From CANMIH01 sp049116335 (GTDB lineage Bacteria; Pseudomonadota; Alphaproteobacteria; Rhodobacterales; Rhodobacteraceae), in assembly GCA_049116335.1 (NCBI GenBank), contig JAGDYZ010000003.1, forward strand, positions 62,001 through 126,000: a stretch of DNA of 64,000 bases, written 5' to 3'. Made by a program: the position numbers and the translations under genes. Positions 34,565 to 42,918 of this stretch are shown in pieces; position 1 is the stretch's first letter, and the number at the start of each line of letters is the position of its first letter. A model generated the notes under the pieces. It was not told the DNA's origin, did no database searches, and saw only the letters and a program-made list of their open reading frames with translations.

Positions 34565-35293
34565 TCAGCTTTTCAGCCAAAGCGCATCCGCACCCATTTT
34601 ATCGACAAACGCCCGATGCGCCGTTTGCTCGGCCTCAGTCAGGCGCGAGGGCAGGGTCGTTGGCCGTTGTTTTGGCCGCCAAACCTCACCGCTGTCTCCT
34701 CCGGCAACAGACCCACCTGCTGACGTCAATCCAAAATCAGGCTGCTTGCCGCCAATCAGCTCGAGATAAACATCTGCTAGAATTTCCGAGTCCAACAAGG
34801 CGCCGTGGAGCGTTCGTGACGTGTTATCGATCCCAAAGCGCCGACACAGGGCATCCAAAGATGCCGGCGAGCCCGGAAACCGCTTCCGCGCAATCGCCAA
34901 TGTATCGATGGCCCGATCAAAGGGGATCTCAGGCAACCCCATCCATTTCAGCTCAGCATTCAGAAATTTCATGTCAAACGAAGCATTGTGGATCACCAGC
35001 TTGCTGTCACCAATGAAATCCAAAAACGCCTGACCGCATTTCTTAAACACGGGTTTGTCTTTTAGAATAACTTCGCCGGGTTTGGCTGGGCGCGGGCTCG
35101 CCAGAAGATCAGGTCCGATCCCATGCACGCCAAAGGCCTCGTCAGGCATGCCCCGTTCGGGGTTGATGTACTGGTGATAGTTATTGCCCGTCGGCACATG
35201 GTTGAACAGCTCAACCGCCCCGATCTCGACAATCCGGTCGCCACTGAACGGATCAAAGCCCGTTGTCTCGGTATCAAGTGCGATCTCACGCAT
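34565..35293 (-). CDS. dnaQ: DNA polymerase III epsilon subunit (proofreading exonuclease)
   Basis: Proofreading 3'-5' exonuclease of the replicative polymerase. The 242-residue product shows DEDDh exonuclease motifs: ALDTETTGFDP at residues 5-15, HNASFDMKFLN near 98-108, and HGALLDSEILADVY with the catalytic His and Asp near 158-163. The C-terminal tail would bind the alpha subunit. The start overlaps the coaE stop by 8 bases. Last gene of maf-aroE-coaE-dnaQ, reading away from the predicted origin. Confidence 0.96.
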   Translation of the reverse strand: MREIALDTETTGFDPFSGDRIVEIGAVELFNHVPTGNNYHQYINPERGMPDEAFGVHGIGPDLLASPRPAKPGEVILKDKPVFKKCGQAFLDFIGDSKLVIHNASFDMKFLNAELKWMGLPEIPFDRAIDTLAIARKRFPGSPASLDALCRRFGIDNTSRTLHGALLDSEILADVYLELIGGKQPDFGLTSAGGSVAGGDSGEVWRPKQRPTTLPSRLTEAEQTAHRAFVDKMGADALWLKS

Positions 35294-35879
35294 CGTCTAG
35301 CCTTGCTCTGATCTGCTCCACAACGGCCCGCACCTGTGCCTCAGCATGCTCAACCGTATCCGTCACAATGACATAATCCGAACGCGCGCATTTGTCTTCA
35401 TTTGGCATCTGTCGCGCCAGAATTCGAGCCAGATCTGCCTCACTCATTGTGCCCCGATCCAACACGCGCTGCTTTTGCAGCTCTGGCGACACCGAAACAC
35501 AGGCCACCGCATCCATTTCTGCATTCCCACGGGTTTCAAACAACAATGGGATGTCAAAAACGCCAATTTTATCAGGGTTTTGCGCCGCAAACTCAGAGCG
35601 ATCCTTTAACACCAGAGGGTGAACAATCGCCTCAATCCGGGGCAGGGCGGTTGGGTCACTTGCAATGATCCCGCGCAGCGCATCCCGTGACACGGCCCCC
35701 TCGACAATCGCCGAGGGAAAAGCCTCTGACATTGGAGAAACAGCCGATCCTCCGGTTGAATAGAGACGATGCACCGCCGCATCCGCATCCCAAACGGCAC
35801 ATCCCAGTTTGGCAAACATCGCCGCCGTGGTGGATTTTCCCATGCCAATTGACCCGGTCAGGCCAAGTTTGAATCTCAT
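35286..35879 (-). CDS. coaE: Dephospho-CoA kinase
   Basis: Last enzyme of coenzyme A synthesis, phosphorylating the ribose 3'-OH of dephospho-CoA. The 197-residue product has the P-loop GSIGMGKST near residues 9-17 and the motif DADAAVHRLY, and the lid and C-terminal regions are as expected. It overlaps aroE by 4 bases (ATGA). Confidence 0.95.
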   Translation of the reverse strand: MRFKLGLTGSIGMGKSTTAAMFAKLGCAVWDADAAVHRLYSTGGSAVSPMSEAFPSAIVEGAVSRDALRGIIASDPTALPRIEAIVHPLVLKDRSEFAAQNPDKIGVFDIPLLFETRGNAEMDAVACVSVSPELQKQRVLDRGTMSEADLARILARQMPNEDKCARSDYVIVTDTVEHAEAQVRAVVEQIRARLDDA

Positions 35880-36709
35880 CGCAGAACCGCCGCGCGCGTG
35901 GCTTCATCCACCTCGGGACGGGTACCAAACCAACGCTCAAAACCAGGAACGGCCTGGTGCAACAACATGCCCAATCCGTCGACAGTTTGACAGCCAACCT
36001 CTTCCGCCTCTTTCAACAGGCGCGTTTGCAGCGGCGAATACACAAGGTCCGTGACCAACATATCAGCGGTCAACGCGTCCAGTGGCACTCGAAAACGAGG
36101 TTTCCCGGTCATGCCAAGCGACGACGTGTTCACAACGGTTTTACACCCTTCAATGATGTTTCCCCCCTGAACCCAGTCATGCACCTGAACACGGTCGCCA
36201 TATTCTTCTGCCAAACCCTCCGCGCGGGTGCGGGTCCGATTGGTCAGTCGAATTTCAGGAACGCCTACATCCAACAAGGCGGCCAGGATCGCACGTGCGG
36301 CACCGCCAGCGCCAAACACAACAGCGGGACCGGCGGAAGGATCCCAATCCGGAGCATTCTGGCGCAGATTTTCGATAAACCCAAAGCCATCTGTGTTGTC
36401 CGCGTGGATCTGACCATCTTTGCGAAACACCAGGGTGTTGGCCGCGCCAATCAACTGCGCGCGCTCTGACACGATGTCCGCGATCTTCATCACCTTCTCC
36501 TTATACGGGAGGGTGACGTTCAAACCTACAAATCCAAGTTGTGGAAGAAGACGCAAAGTCTCCTCTAACTTGTCTTCTGGCACATCCATCGGAATGTAGT
36601 GTCCGGCAGCTCCATATTTACGCAACCAATGCGAAAACAGGCGGGGTGACCGGGAGTGCACAATCGGAGATCCGATCACACCGGCCAATGGAATACGATC
36701 TTGTGTCAT
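35876..36709 (-). CDS. aroE: Shikimate dehydrogenase
   Basis: NADPH-dependent reduction of 3-dehydroshikimate in aromatic amino acid synthesis. The 277-residue product contains VIGSPIVHSRSPRLFSHWL for substrate binding. The catalytic Lys is in NVTLPYKEKVM near residue 70, and DNTDGFGF carries the catalytic Asp. The nucleotide-binding glycine motif is VVFGAGGAARAI. It overlaps maf by 4 bases and coaE by 4 bases. Confidence 0.96.
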   Translation of the reverse strand: MTQDRIPLAGVIGSPIVHSRSPRLFSHWLRKYGAAGHYIPMDVPEDKLEETLRLLPQLGFVGLNVTLPYKEKVMKIADIVSERAQLIGAANTLVFRKDGQIHADNTDGFGFIENLRQNAPDWDPSAGPAVVFGAGGAARAILAALLDVGVPEIRLTNRTRTRAEGLAEEYGDRVQVHDWVQGGNIIEGCKTVVNTSSLGMTGKPRFRVPLDALTADMLVTDLVYSPLQTRLLKEAEEVGCQTVDGLGMLLHQAVPGFERWFGTRPEVDEATRAAVLR

Positions 36710-37305
36710 GCTGGGATGATCCCCCGAAGTGACAAATTGTTCAAAAGTTCCAGCAGAGGCAGCCCCAGAATGGTGAAATGATTGCCATCAACGCGTGAAA
36801 ACAACCGGACACCTTCCTCTTCAAGCTTGTACCCCCCTACACTATCTCCAATACCCGGCCAGTTTCTGGTCAGATAGTCTTCAAGATAGTCGTCCGAAAA
36901 ATTGCGCATCGTCAGACGCGCTGGGGCCACATGGCGCCACACAGGTTCGCCATTTTCATATAAAACTGCCGCAGAAAGCAGCTGATGCGGTTTTCCCCGC
37001 AAATGTTTGAGCTGATCACGCGCCTGATCCATCGATTCTGGCTTAGAAAACACACGTCCTTCGAAAGAAAGCACCTGATCGCAGCCCAAAACGAGAGAAT
37101 CTGGCAATTTTTGCGCAACTTTCCGCGCCTTAGCCTCCGCCAGCGCATCCGCGAGGTCCCGGGGCGTGGCCCCTTCGGCCTCCAAAGCGGCTTTGATCAG
37201 CTCTTCGTCGACACGGGACGATTCGATTCGAAGCCTCAGGCCGGCAGATTCGAGCATCTGCGCGCGAATTTTTGATCCAGAGGCGAGAACAAGGTCAGGA
37301 TTCAT
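36706..37305 (-). CDS. maf: Maf-family nucleotide pyrophosphatase
   Basis: Maf proteins hydrolyse non-canonical or canonical nucleoside triphosphates and affect septum formation when overproduced. The 199-residue product begins LVLASGSKIRAQMLESAGL, the family N-terminal substrate loop. LGCDQVLSFEGRVFSKP follows near residues 72-88. Start ATG 37305 matches the family start; the longer frame to 37377 would run into the origin-like region. First gene of the leftward operon from the candidate origin. Confidence 0.93.
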   Translation of the reverse strand: MNPDLVLASGSKIRAQMLESAGLRLRIESSRVDEELIKAALEAEGATPRDLADALAEAKARKVAQKLPDSLVLGCDQVLSFEGRVFSKPESMDQARDQLKHLRGKPHQLLSAAVLYENGEPVWRHVAPARLTMRNFSDDYLEDYLTRNWPGIGDSVGGYKLEEEGVRLFSRVDGNHFTILGLPLLELLNNLSLRGIIPA

Positions 37306-37846
37306 GGGGATAAAACTGCGGGTAACTCTGTGTGGCTGTCTAAGCATGTTTCTGGGGAAAAAGCCCAAAGGTTGCAAGCTTGTGGATAGCTCAGACTTTG
37401 TGCCAGTCCTTCAATCCAGATGTTAGGCGAGGGATAAGGAAAACCTGTTCCGGTTGGCAGAATGGCCAAACCCGCAGTTGCTCAGACAGTTATCCACCAC
37501 AATGGGATTGATCAGAGAACCACATAGTCGACTGTTTTCATTGAACTTTCAGATCTAAGAACAAAACACTTCCAAATTTTTCCCAAAAGTTACCCAAAGC
37601 TTAACGCCTTGTGGATAGCCTAGGGGGGGATTCAATAATCCCCAGATCTTGGGCCCACTATCACTTCTAAAACCTTTTCTTTTTCTTAATTTTATAAAGA
37701 AAGTTTGATCTCTCTTCGCTCTCCGCCTACGAGATTGACTCACAGGCCCAGAATGCGTTACCCAAACGCCAACTCCAGTCCTGGAGAGATGTTTCCCATT
37801 CAAAGAAAGCATACGGCCCATCATTTTGGGTCCGTTACGGTATGGC
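37306..37846. other. Candidate chromosomal replication origin (oriC)
   Basis: A 541-base region without a credible gene separates the leftward maf operon from the rightward rho operon. It holds three 8-of-9 matches to the DnaA box TTATCCACA: 37381-37389 and 37610-37618 on the minus strand, and 37490-37498 on the plus strand. Two further weak TTACCCAAA copies lie at 37590 and 37758. An AT-rich stretch lies at 37668-37705. A hairpin GGGGATT-CAAT-AATCCCC is at 37626-37643. In Caulobacter the origin lies in the same neighbourhood. No perfect DnaA box was seen, so this is a strong inference rather than proof. Confidence 0.65.
37626..37643. repeat. Small inverted repeat in the origin-like region
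   Basis: The arms GGGGATT and AATCCCC (7 bp) with loop CAAT lie 8 bases after a DnaA-box-like sequence. There is no T-run for termination. Confidence 0.4.
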
Positions 37847-39118
37847 ATGAGCGAAGAAAGACTGAACCTAGCCGATCTTAAGGCAAAAAGCCCCAAAGAT
37901 CTGTTGGCAATGGCCGAAGAGCTGGAAATCGAAAACGCCTCGACGATGCGTAAAGGCGAAATGATGTTTCAGATTCTGCGTGAACGCGCCGATGATGGTT
38001 GGGACATCTATGGTGATGGTGTTCTCGAAGTTCTTCAGGACGGTTTTGGCTTTTTGCGCTCGCCCGAGGCAAACTATCTGCCGGGTCCTGACGATATCTA
38101 TGTATCCCCTGAGATGATCCGCAAACATTCGTTGCGCACCGGGGACACCATCGATGGTTTGATGCGTGAACCAGAGAATGACGAACGTTACTTTGCTCTG
38201 ATCACGGTCACAAAGATCAACTTTGAAGAGCCTGAGAAAGCGCGCCATAAAATCGCCTTCGACAACCTGACGCCTCTCTATCCCGATGAACGTCTGAAAA
38301 TGGAAATCGAAGACCCGACCATCAAAGATCGCTCCGCGCGTATCATTGATCTGGTCTCGCCGATTGGTAAAGGTCAGCGGTCTTTGATTGTTGCGCCTCC
38401 GCGTACAGGTAAAACCGTTCTGCTTCAGAACATTGCGCACTCGATCGAGAAAAATCACCCCGAATGTTATCTGATTGTGCTTCTAATCGACGAACGTCCG
38501 GAAGAAGTCACCGACATGCAGCGTTCCGTAAAAGGCGAAGTTGTCAGCTCAACCTTTGATGAACCTGCGGGCCGTCACGTTGCAGTCTCAGAAATGGTGA
38601 TCGAAAAGGCCAAACGGCTTGTCGAGCACAAACGAGATGTTGTGATCTTGCTCGATTCGATCACTCGACTTGGCCGAGCCTTCAACACTGTGGTGCCATC
38701 ATCCGGTAAAGTACTAACCGGTGGTGTTGATGCCAACGCGCTTCAAAGACCCAAGCGTTTCTTTGGTGCGGCGCGAAACATTGAAGAAGGTGGGTCGTTG
38801 ACCATCATCGCCACCGCTCTGATCGACACCGGAAGCCGTATGGACGAGGTTATCTTTGAAGAATTCAAGGGTACTGGTAACTCGGAAATCGTTCTGGATC
38901 GCAAAGTTGCCGACAAACGCGTGTTCCCGGCCATCGACATTCTCAAATCGGGTACTCGGAAAGAGGATCTTCTGGTCGACAAGATCGATTTGCAGAAAAC
39001 CTATGTTCTGCGCCGCATCCTGAACCCGATGGGGACAACAGATGGCATCGAATTCTTGATTTCGAAGTTGAAACAGACCAAATCCAACTCGGACTTCTTC
39101 GACTCAATGAACACCTAA
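37847..39118 (+). CDS. rho: Transcription termination factor Rho
   Basis: Hexameric RNA helicase that ends transcription. The 423-residue product shows the N-terminal LNLADLKAKSPKDLLAMAEE and the RNA-binding cold-shock-like domain (DGFGFLRSPEANYL). Walker A APPRTGKT is near residues 183-190, VILLDSITRLGRAYN-like VILLDSITRLGRAFN follows, and a Q/R-loop is seen in the C-terminal half. ATG 37847 (MSEERLN) is the family start; an ATG at 37826 is upstream. First gene rightward from the candidate origin, 6 bases before mnmE. Confidence 0.97.
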   Translation: MSEERLNLADLKAKSPKDLLAMAEELEIENASTMRKGEMMFQILRERADDGWDIYGDGVLEVLQDGFGFLRSPEANYLPGPDDIYVSPEMIRKHSLRTGDTIDGLMREPENDERYFALITVTKINFEEPEKARHKIAFDNLTPLYPDERLKMEIEDPTIKDRSARIIDLVSPIGKGQRSLIVAPPRTGKTVLLQNIAHSIEKNHPECYLIVLLIDERPEEVTDMQRSVKGEVVSSTFDEPAGRHVAVSEMVIEKAKRLVEHKRDVVILLDSITRLGRAFNTVVPSSGKVLTGGVDANALQRPKRFFGAARNIEEGGSLTIIATALIDTGSRMDEVIFEEFKGTGNSEIVLDRKVADKRVFPAIDILKSGTRKEDLLVDKIDLQKTYVLRRILNPMGTTDGIEFLISKLKQTKSNSDFFDSMNT

Positions 39119-39124
39119 CCCGCT

Positions 39125-40405
39125 ATGGATACCATTTTCGCCCTGGCGACCGCTCCCGGCAAAGCCGGGGTTTCGGTCATTCGGATTTCGGGGCCGCTGG
39201 CCTTTGACACGGCGCGCGCTTTGGCAGGTGATCTGCCATCGCCGCGCCGTGCGGCGTTGCGCGTGTTAACTGACAAAAACGACCGCCATCTCGATGATGC
39301 TTTGGTGCTCCGGTTTGACGCCGGGAGTAGCTTTACTGGCGAAGATGTTATTGAACTTCAGGTTCATGGCAGTGTTGCTGTTATTTCGGCTGTTTTAGGT
39401 GAATTAGGGTCGATATCGGGGCTTCGTCTTGCGGAACCTGGTGAATTTACCCGACGCGCATTTGAAAATGGTGCGATGGATTTGACCCAGGTCGAAGCGC
39501 TTTCGGACCTGATCGAATCTGAAACCGAAGTTCAGCGACAGCAGGCATTGCGCGTTTTGTCCGGTGAGCTTGGGGATCGTGTGGATGGTTGGCGACGAGA
39601 TATAGTTCGTGCGGCCTCTTTGATTGAGGCAACGATCGATTTTGCAGACGAAGAAGTTCCCGTTGATGTCACCCCGGAGGTGTTCGGACTCTTAGAGACG
39701 GTAACGACCTCAATATCAAATGAACTCAAAGGGTTAGACGCATCTGAGCGAGTGAGATCTGGGTTTGAGATTGCGATTGTGGGTCCGCCCAATGCCGGGA
39801 AATCAACGTTACTGAATTATCTTGCAGGCCGTGACGCTGCCATCACATCAGATATCGCCGGTACAACACGCGATGTGATCGAGGTGCAAATGGATATCAC
39901 CGGGCTTCCGGTGACGTTCCTAGATACGGCCGGTTTGAGAGACACTGATGATGTGGTCGAATCGATTGGCGTAGAGCGCGCGAAGAACCGCGCCTTGGCA
40001 GCCGACTTGAGAATTCACTTGGTTCCCAGTGGGGAAGAGCCGCTTATTGAGGTATCGGATCAAGACCTCGTTCGGCAGGCAAAATGCGATGAAGTTTCTG
40101 AATTTGGTGTCTCTGGAAAAACCGGGGCAGGGGTTCCCGAATTGCTGTCCGAAGTTAGCAAAGTTCTCTCAGAGCGCGTGGCTCGATCAAGTCTAGTAAG
40201 CCGTGAACGTCATCGACTAATTTTGGAACACGGTCTTGAATGTCTTACCCGTGCTTTGGAGCTTTTGCGACTCGGTCCTGAGGCCTATGATATCACCAGC
40301 GAAGAAATTCGCTCAGCTGTCATTAACTTGGAGTCCCTGTTGGGCCGAGTTGATGTTGAACATCTTTTGGATGAGATTTTCGCAAATTTCTGCGTCGGAA
40401 AATGA
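39125..40405 (+). CDS. mnmE: tRNA modification GTPase MnmE
   Basis: MnmE with MnmG installs the cmnm5 group at wobble U34 of tRNAs. The 426-residue product has the N-terminal folate-binding domain (PGKAGVSVIRISGP). The G1 motif GPPNAGKST lies near residues 220-228, DTAG near 267-270, and the essential C-terminal FCVGK is present. The G4 motif, normally NKxD, reads AKCD near residue 321, a degenerate form. It directly precedes its partner mnmG by 3 bases. Confidence 0.96.
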   Translation: MDTIFALATAPGKAGVSVIRISGPLAFDTARALAGDLPSPRRAALRVLTDKNDRHLDDALVLRFDAGSSFTGEDVIELQVHGSVAVISAVLGELGSISGLRLAEPGEFTRRAFENGAMDLTQVEALSDLIESETEVQRQQALRVLSGELGDRVDGWRRDIVRAASLIEATIDFADEEVPVDVTPEVFGLLETVTTSISNELKGLDASERVRSGFEIAIVGPPNAGKSTLLNYLAGRDAAITSDIAGTTRDVIEVQMDITGLPVTFLDTAGLRDTDDVVESIGVERAKNRALAADLRIHLVPSGEEPLIEVSDQDLVRQAKCDEVSEFGVSGKTGAGVPELLSEVSKVLSERVARSSLVSRERHRLILEHGLECLTRALELLRLGPEAYDITSEEIRSAVINLESLLGRVDVEHLLDEIFANFCVGK

Positions 40406-40408
40406 GGA

Positions 40409-42283
40409 ATGTTTCACGTGAAACATAACGACTTTGATGTTGTGGTTGTCGGCGGCGGACATGCCGGCACCGAAGCCGCCTCCGCTGCGGCGCGCATGGG
40501 CGCAAAAACTGCTTTAGTTACCCTTAAACGGGCTGATCTGGGTGTGATGTCCTGTAACCCCGCCATTGGTGGATTGGGTAAGGGACATCTTGTTCGCGAA
40601 ATCGACGCGCTTGGCGGGCTTATGGGTCTTGCAGCAGACTATGCTGGTATTCAGTTTCGCCTTCTGAACCGGCGCAAAGGACCTGCTGTACAAGGACCAC
40701 GTGCCCAAGCTGACCGCGAACGGTATGCTGACATCATTCAAAAGTTTGTCACTGAGACCAAAAATCTAACTGTCATCGAGGGCGAAGTTGCGGATCTGGA
40801 TATCCGCAATGGCAAAATCCATGGTGTGTCGCTTGCGGATGATACCTACATTTCTGCAGGTTCTGTGGTCCTAACAAGCGGAACTTTCCTACGTGGCGTG
40901 ATCCATATTGGAGACGTCTCCCGACCTGGTGGTCGCATGGGGGATAAACCCTCTATGCAGCTTGCCGAACGGATGAAGGCGCTGGATCTTCCAATCGGGA
41001 GATTGAAAACAGGCACTCCACCGCGTCTAGATCGTGCGACGATCAACTGGGATATTTTGGAAGAACAGCCTGGCGATGAGGATCCAGCTCTGTTCTCCTA
41101 TCTGTCAAAATCCCCGGCCGCTCGTCAGATTTCCTGCGGGATAACGCATACTAACGAAAAAACTCATGAGATTATCAGAGAGAATCTCGATCGTTCCGCT
41201 ATGTATGGCGGCCATATCGACGGGGTAGGGCCACGGTATTGCCCATCTATCGAAGATAAAGTCGTGCGTTTCGCTGAAAAAGAGAGCCATCAGGTGTTCT
41301 TGGAACCTGAAGGTCTTGGTGCCAATACGGTGTATCCCAACGGAATTTCAACGTCGCTCCCGGTCGATATTCAGGACGCCTATGTTCGTTCCATTGTAGG
41401 TCTTGAGAACGTCAAGATCTTGCAGCCCGGTTATGCGATTGAATATGACTATGTCGATCCGCGTGCGTTGGACGCTCGGCTTAAGCTGCGGTCGGTTGAA
41501 GGGTTCTATCTCGCTGGCCAGATCAATGGCACAACAGGCTATGAAGAGGCGGGTGCCCAAGGTTTGGTGTCCGGCCTGAATGCGGCTGCTTTTGTGCAGG
41601 GGAAAGATCTGGTTCAATTCCATCGAACAGACAGCTATATCGGCGTAATGGTGGACGATTTGACGACACGCGGTGTGTCTGAGCCGTATCGGATGTTTAC
41701 GTCACGCGCAGAATTCCGTCTTTCTCTGAGGTCCGACAATGCCGACCAACGTCTTACACCAATGGCGCAAGAATTGGGCATTGTTTCCGAAGAACGAAAA
41801 GATGCTTTTGAGTCGAAAATGGAGCGTCTGAGAGACGCAGAGGCTCTATTACGTGGGAAGTCGTTTACACCTACTCAGGTGCAATCTCTTGGCCTGGCTG
41901 TAAACAACGACGGTGTACGACGTTCGGGGTATCAACTTCTGTCGTTCAAGGAAATTTCCTTTGAACTGTTAAAGGACCTAGACCCTGAGCTGGCTGATGT
42001 TGATCCTGAAACAACGCGCCAACTGGAGCGTGAGGCTTTATATGCGAACTACATCGAACGGCAGAAAAAGGATGCGGAGCTTCTCAAAAGAGACGCGGCC
42101 ATCTTGATTCCGGAAGAATTTGACTACCTTGGCCTGTCAGGACTGTCTAATGAACTTCAGTCAAAGCTTTTAGCAGTTCGCCCTGCGAATATAGCCCAGG
42201 CTTCGCGTGTTGAGGGTATTACGCCTGCGGCTTTGACATTGATTTTGGCCAAGGTGCGGCAGCATAAGAAAAAGGCAGGTTAA
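40409..42283 (+). CDS. mnmG: tRNA modification enzyme MnmG (GidA)
   Basis: FAD-dependent partner of MnmE in tRNA wobble uridine modification. The 624-residue product has the dinucleotide-binding VVVGGGHAGTEAASAAARMG at about residues 11-30. The family blocks GLGKGHLVREIDALGG and RKGPAVQGPRAQADRERY follow. The C-terminal helical domain ends in TPAALTLILAKV. The start region (MFHVKHN) contains a perfect parS palindrome across codons 1-6, so the N-terminal residues are fixed by the site. It follows mnmE by 3 bases. Confidence 0.97.
   Translation: MFHVKHNDFDVVVVGGGHAGTEAASAAARMGAKTALVTLKRADLGVMSCNPAIGGLGKGHLVREIDALGGLMGLAADYAGIQFRLLNRRKGPAVQGPRAQADRERYADIIQKFVTETKNLTVIEGEVADLDIRNGKIHGVSLADDTYISAGSVVLTSGTFLRGVIHIGDVSRPGGRMGDKPSMQLAERMKALDLPIGRLKTGTPPRLDRATINWDILEEQPGDEDPALFSYLSKSPAARQISCGITHTNEKTHEIIRENLDRSAMYGGHIDGVGPRYCPSIEDKVVRFAEKESHQVFLEPEGLGANTVYPNGISTSLPVDIQDAYVRSIVGLENVKILQPGYAIEYDYVDPRALDARLKLRSVEGFYLAGQINGTTGYEEAGAQGLVSGLNAAAFVQGKDLVQFHRTDSYIGVMVDDLTTRGVSEPYRMFTSRAEFRLSLRSDNADQRLTPMAQELGIVSEERKDAFESKMERLRDAEALLRGKSFTPTQVQSLGLAVNNDGVRRSGYQLLSFKEISFELLKDLDPELADVDPETTRQLEREALYANYIERQKKDAELLKRDAAILIPEEFDYLGLSGLSNELQSKLLAVRPANIAQASRVEGITPAALTLILAKVRQHKKKAG
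40410..40425. promoter_or_regulatory. parS centromere site 1 (in mnmG start)
   Basis: An exact copy of the ParB-binding palindrome TGTTTCACGTGAAACA. It begins one base into the mnmG start codon. Confidence 0.95.
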
Positions 42284-42285
42284 TT

Positions 42286-42918
42286 ATGAGCTCTGCTAAA
42301 GACGTCGGGGTCAATGTTTCACGTGAAACATTGGATCGTTTGGAACACTATCTGGCTCTTCTGAACAAATGGAACCCTAAGATCAATCTTGTTTCTCCCA
42401 ATACCCTGGTAGAGGCATGGACGCGTCACTTCGTGGATTCCGCGCAAATCTTCAATCTGGTGCCTGAAAACACCAGCTCTTGGGTGGATCTGGGGACCGG
42501 GGGCGGGTTTCCGGGAATGGTGGTTGCGATTCTGGGCAAAGAATTGAACCCAGATCTTGAAGTTTCCATGGTTGAAAGCGACGTTCGCAAGTGTGCTTTT
42601 CTGCGAACGGTTGCTCGGGAAACCGGTATCAACGCGACGGTTTACAACAAGCGGATTGAGGCGGTCGATCCCCTTAATGCTGATGTTGTTTCGGCTCGCG
42701 CGCTGGCTGCGTTGCCTTTGCTGTTGGAGTTGTCCACAAGGCACGTAAAAAACGGTGGAAAACTGCTCTTTCCTAAGGGTATGCGGTGGAAATCTGAGGT
42801 CGAAGAGGCTCGCAAGTCATGGACCTTTGCCCTTGAAAATCATACAAGTGTAACCGACCCCAATGCTGTAATATTGGAAATCGGAGAGATCACACATGTC
42901 GGATTTGACGCGTCCTAA
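42286..42918 (+). CDS. rsmG: 16S rRNA (guanine-N7) methyltransferase RsmG
   Basis: RsmG (GidB) methylates G527 of 16S rRNA. The 210-residue product shows NVSRETLDRLEHYLALLNKWN near the N-terminus and the SAM-binding WVDLGTGGGFPGM near residues 66-78. A later block is LFPKGMRWKSEVEEA. It begins 2 bases after mnmG and its 3' end overlaps parA by 23 bases. A second parS site lies in codons 10-15. Confidence 0.95.
   Translation: MSSAKDVGVNVSRETLDRLEHYLALLNKWNPKINLVSPNTLVEAWTRHFVDSAQIFNLVPENTSSWVDLGTGGGFPGMVVAILGKELNPDLEVSMVESDVRKCAFLRTVARETGINATVYNKRIEAVDPLNADVVSARALAALPLLLELSTRHVKNGGKLLFPKGMRWKSEVEEARKSWTFALENHTSVTDPNAVILEIGEITHVGFDAS
42315..42330. promoter_or_regulatory. parS centromere site 2 (in rsmG)
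   Basis: An exact 16-bp ParB site inside a longer perfect 22-bp palindrome spanning 42312-42333. It lies in the rsmG N-terminal codons (NVSRET). Confidence 0.95.

Noticed and set aside
37555..37896. 113-codon minus-strand frame in the candidate origin
   Set aside because: Low-complexity basic sequence, overlaps the rho start and the AT-rich tract; no ribosome site or family features.
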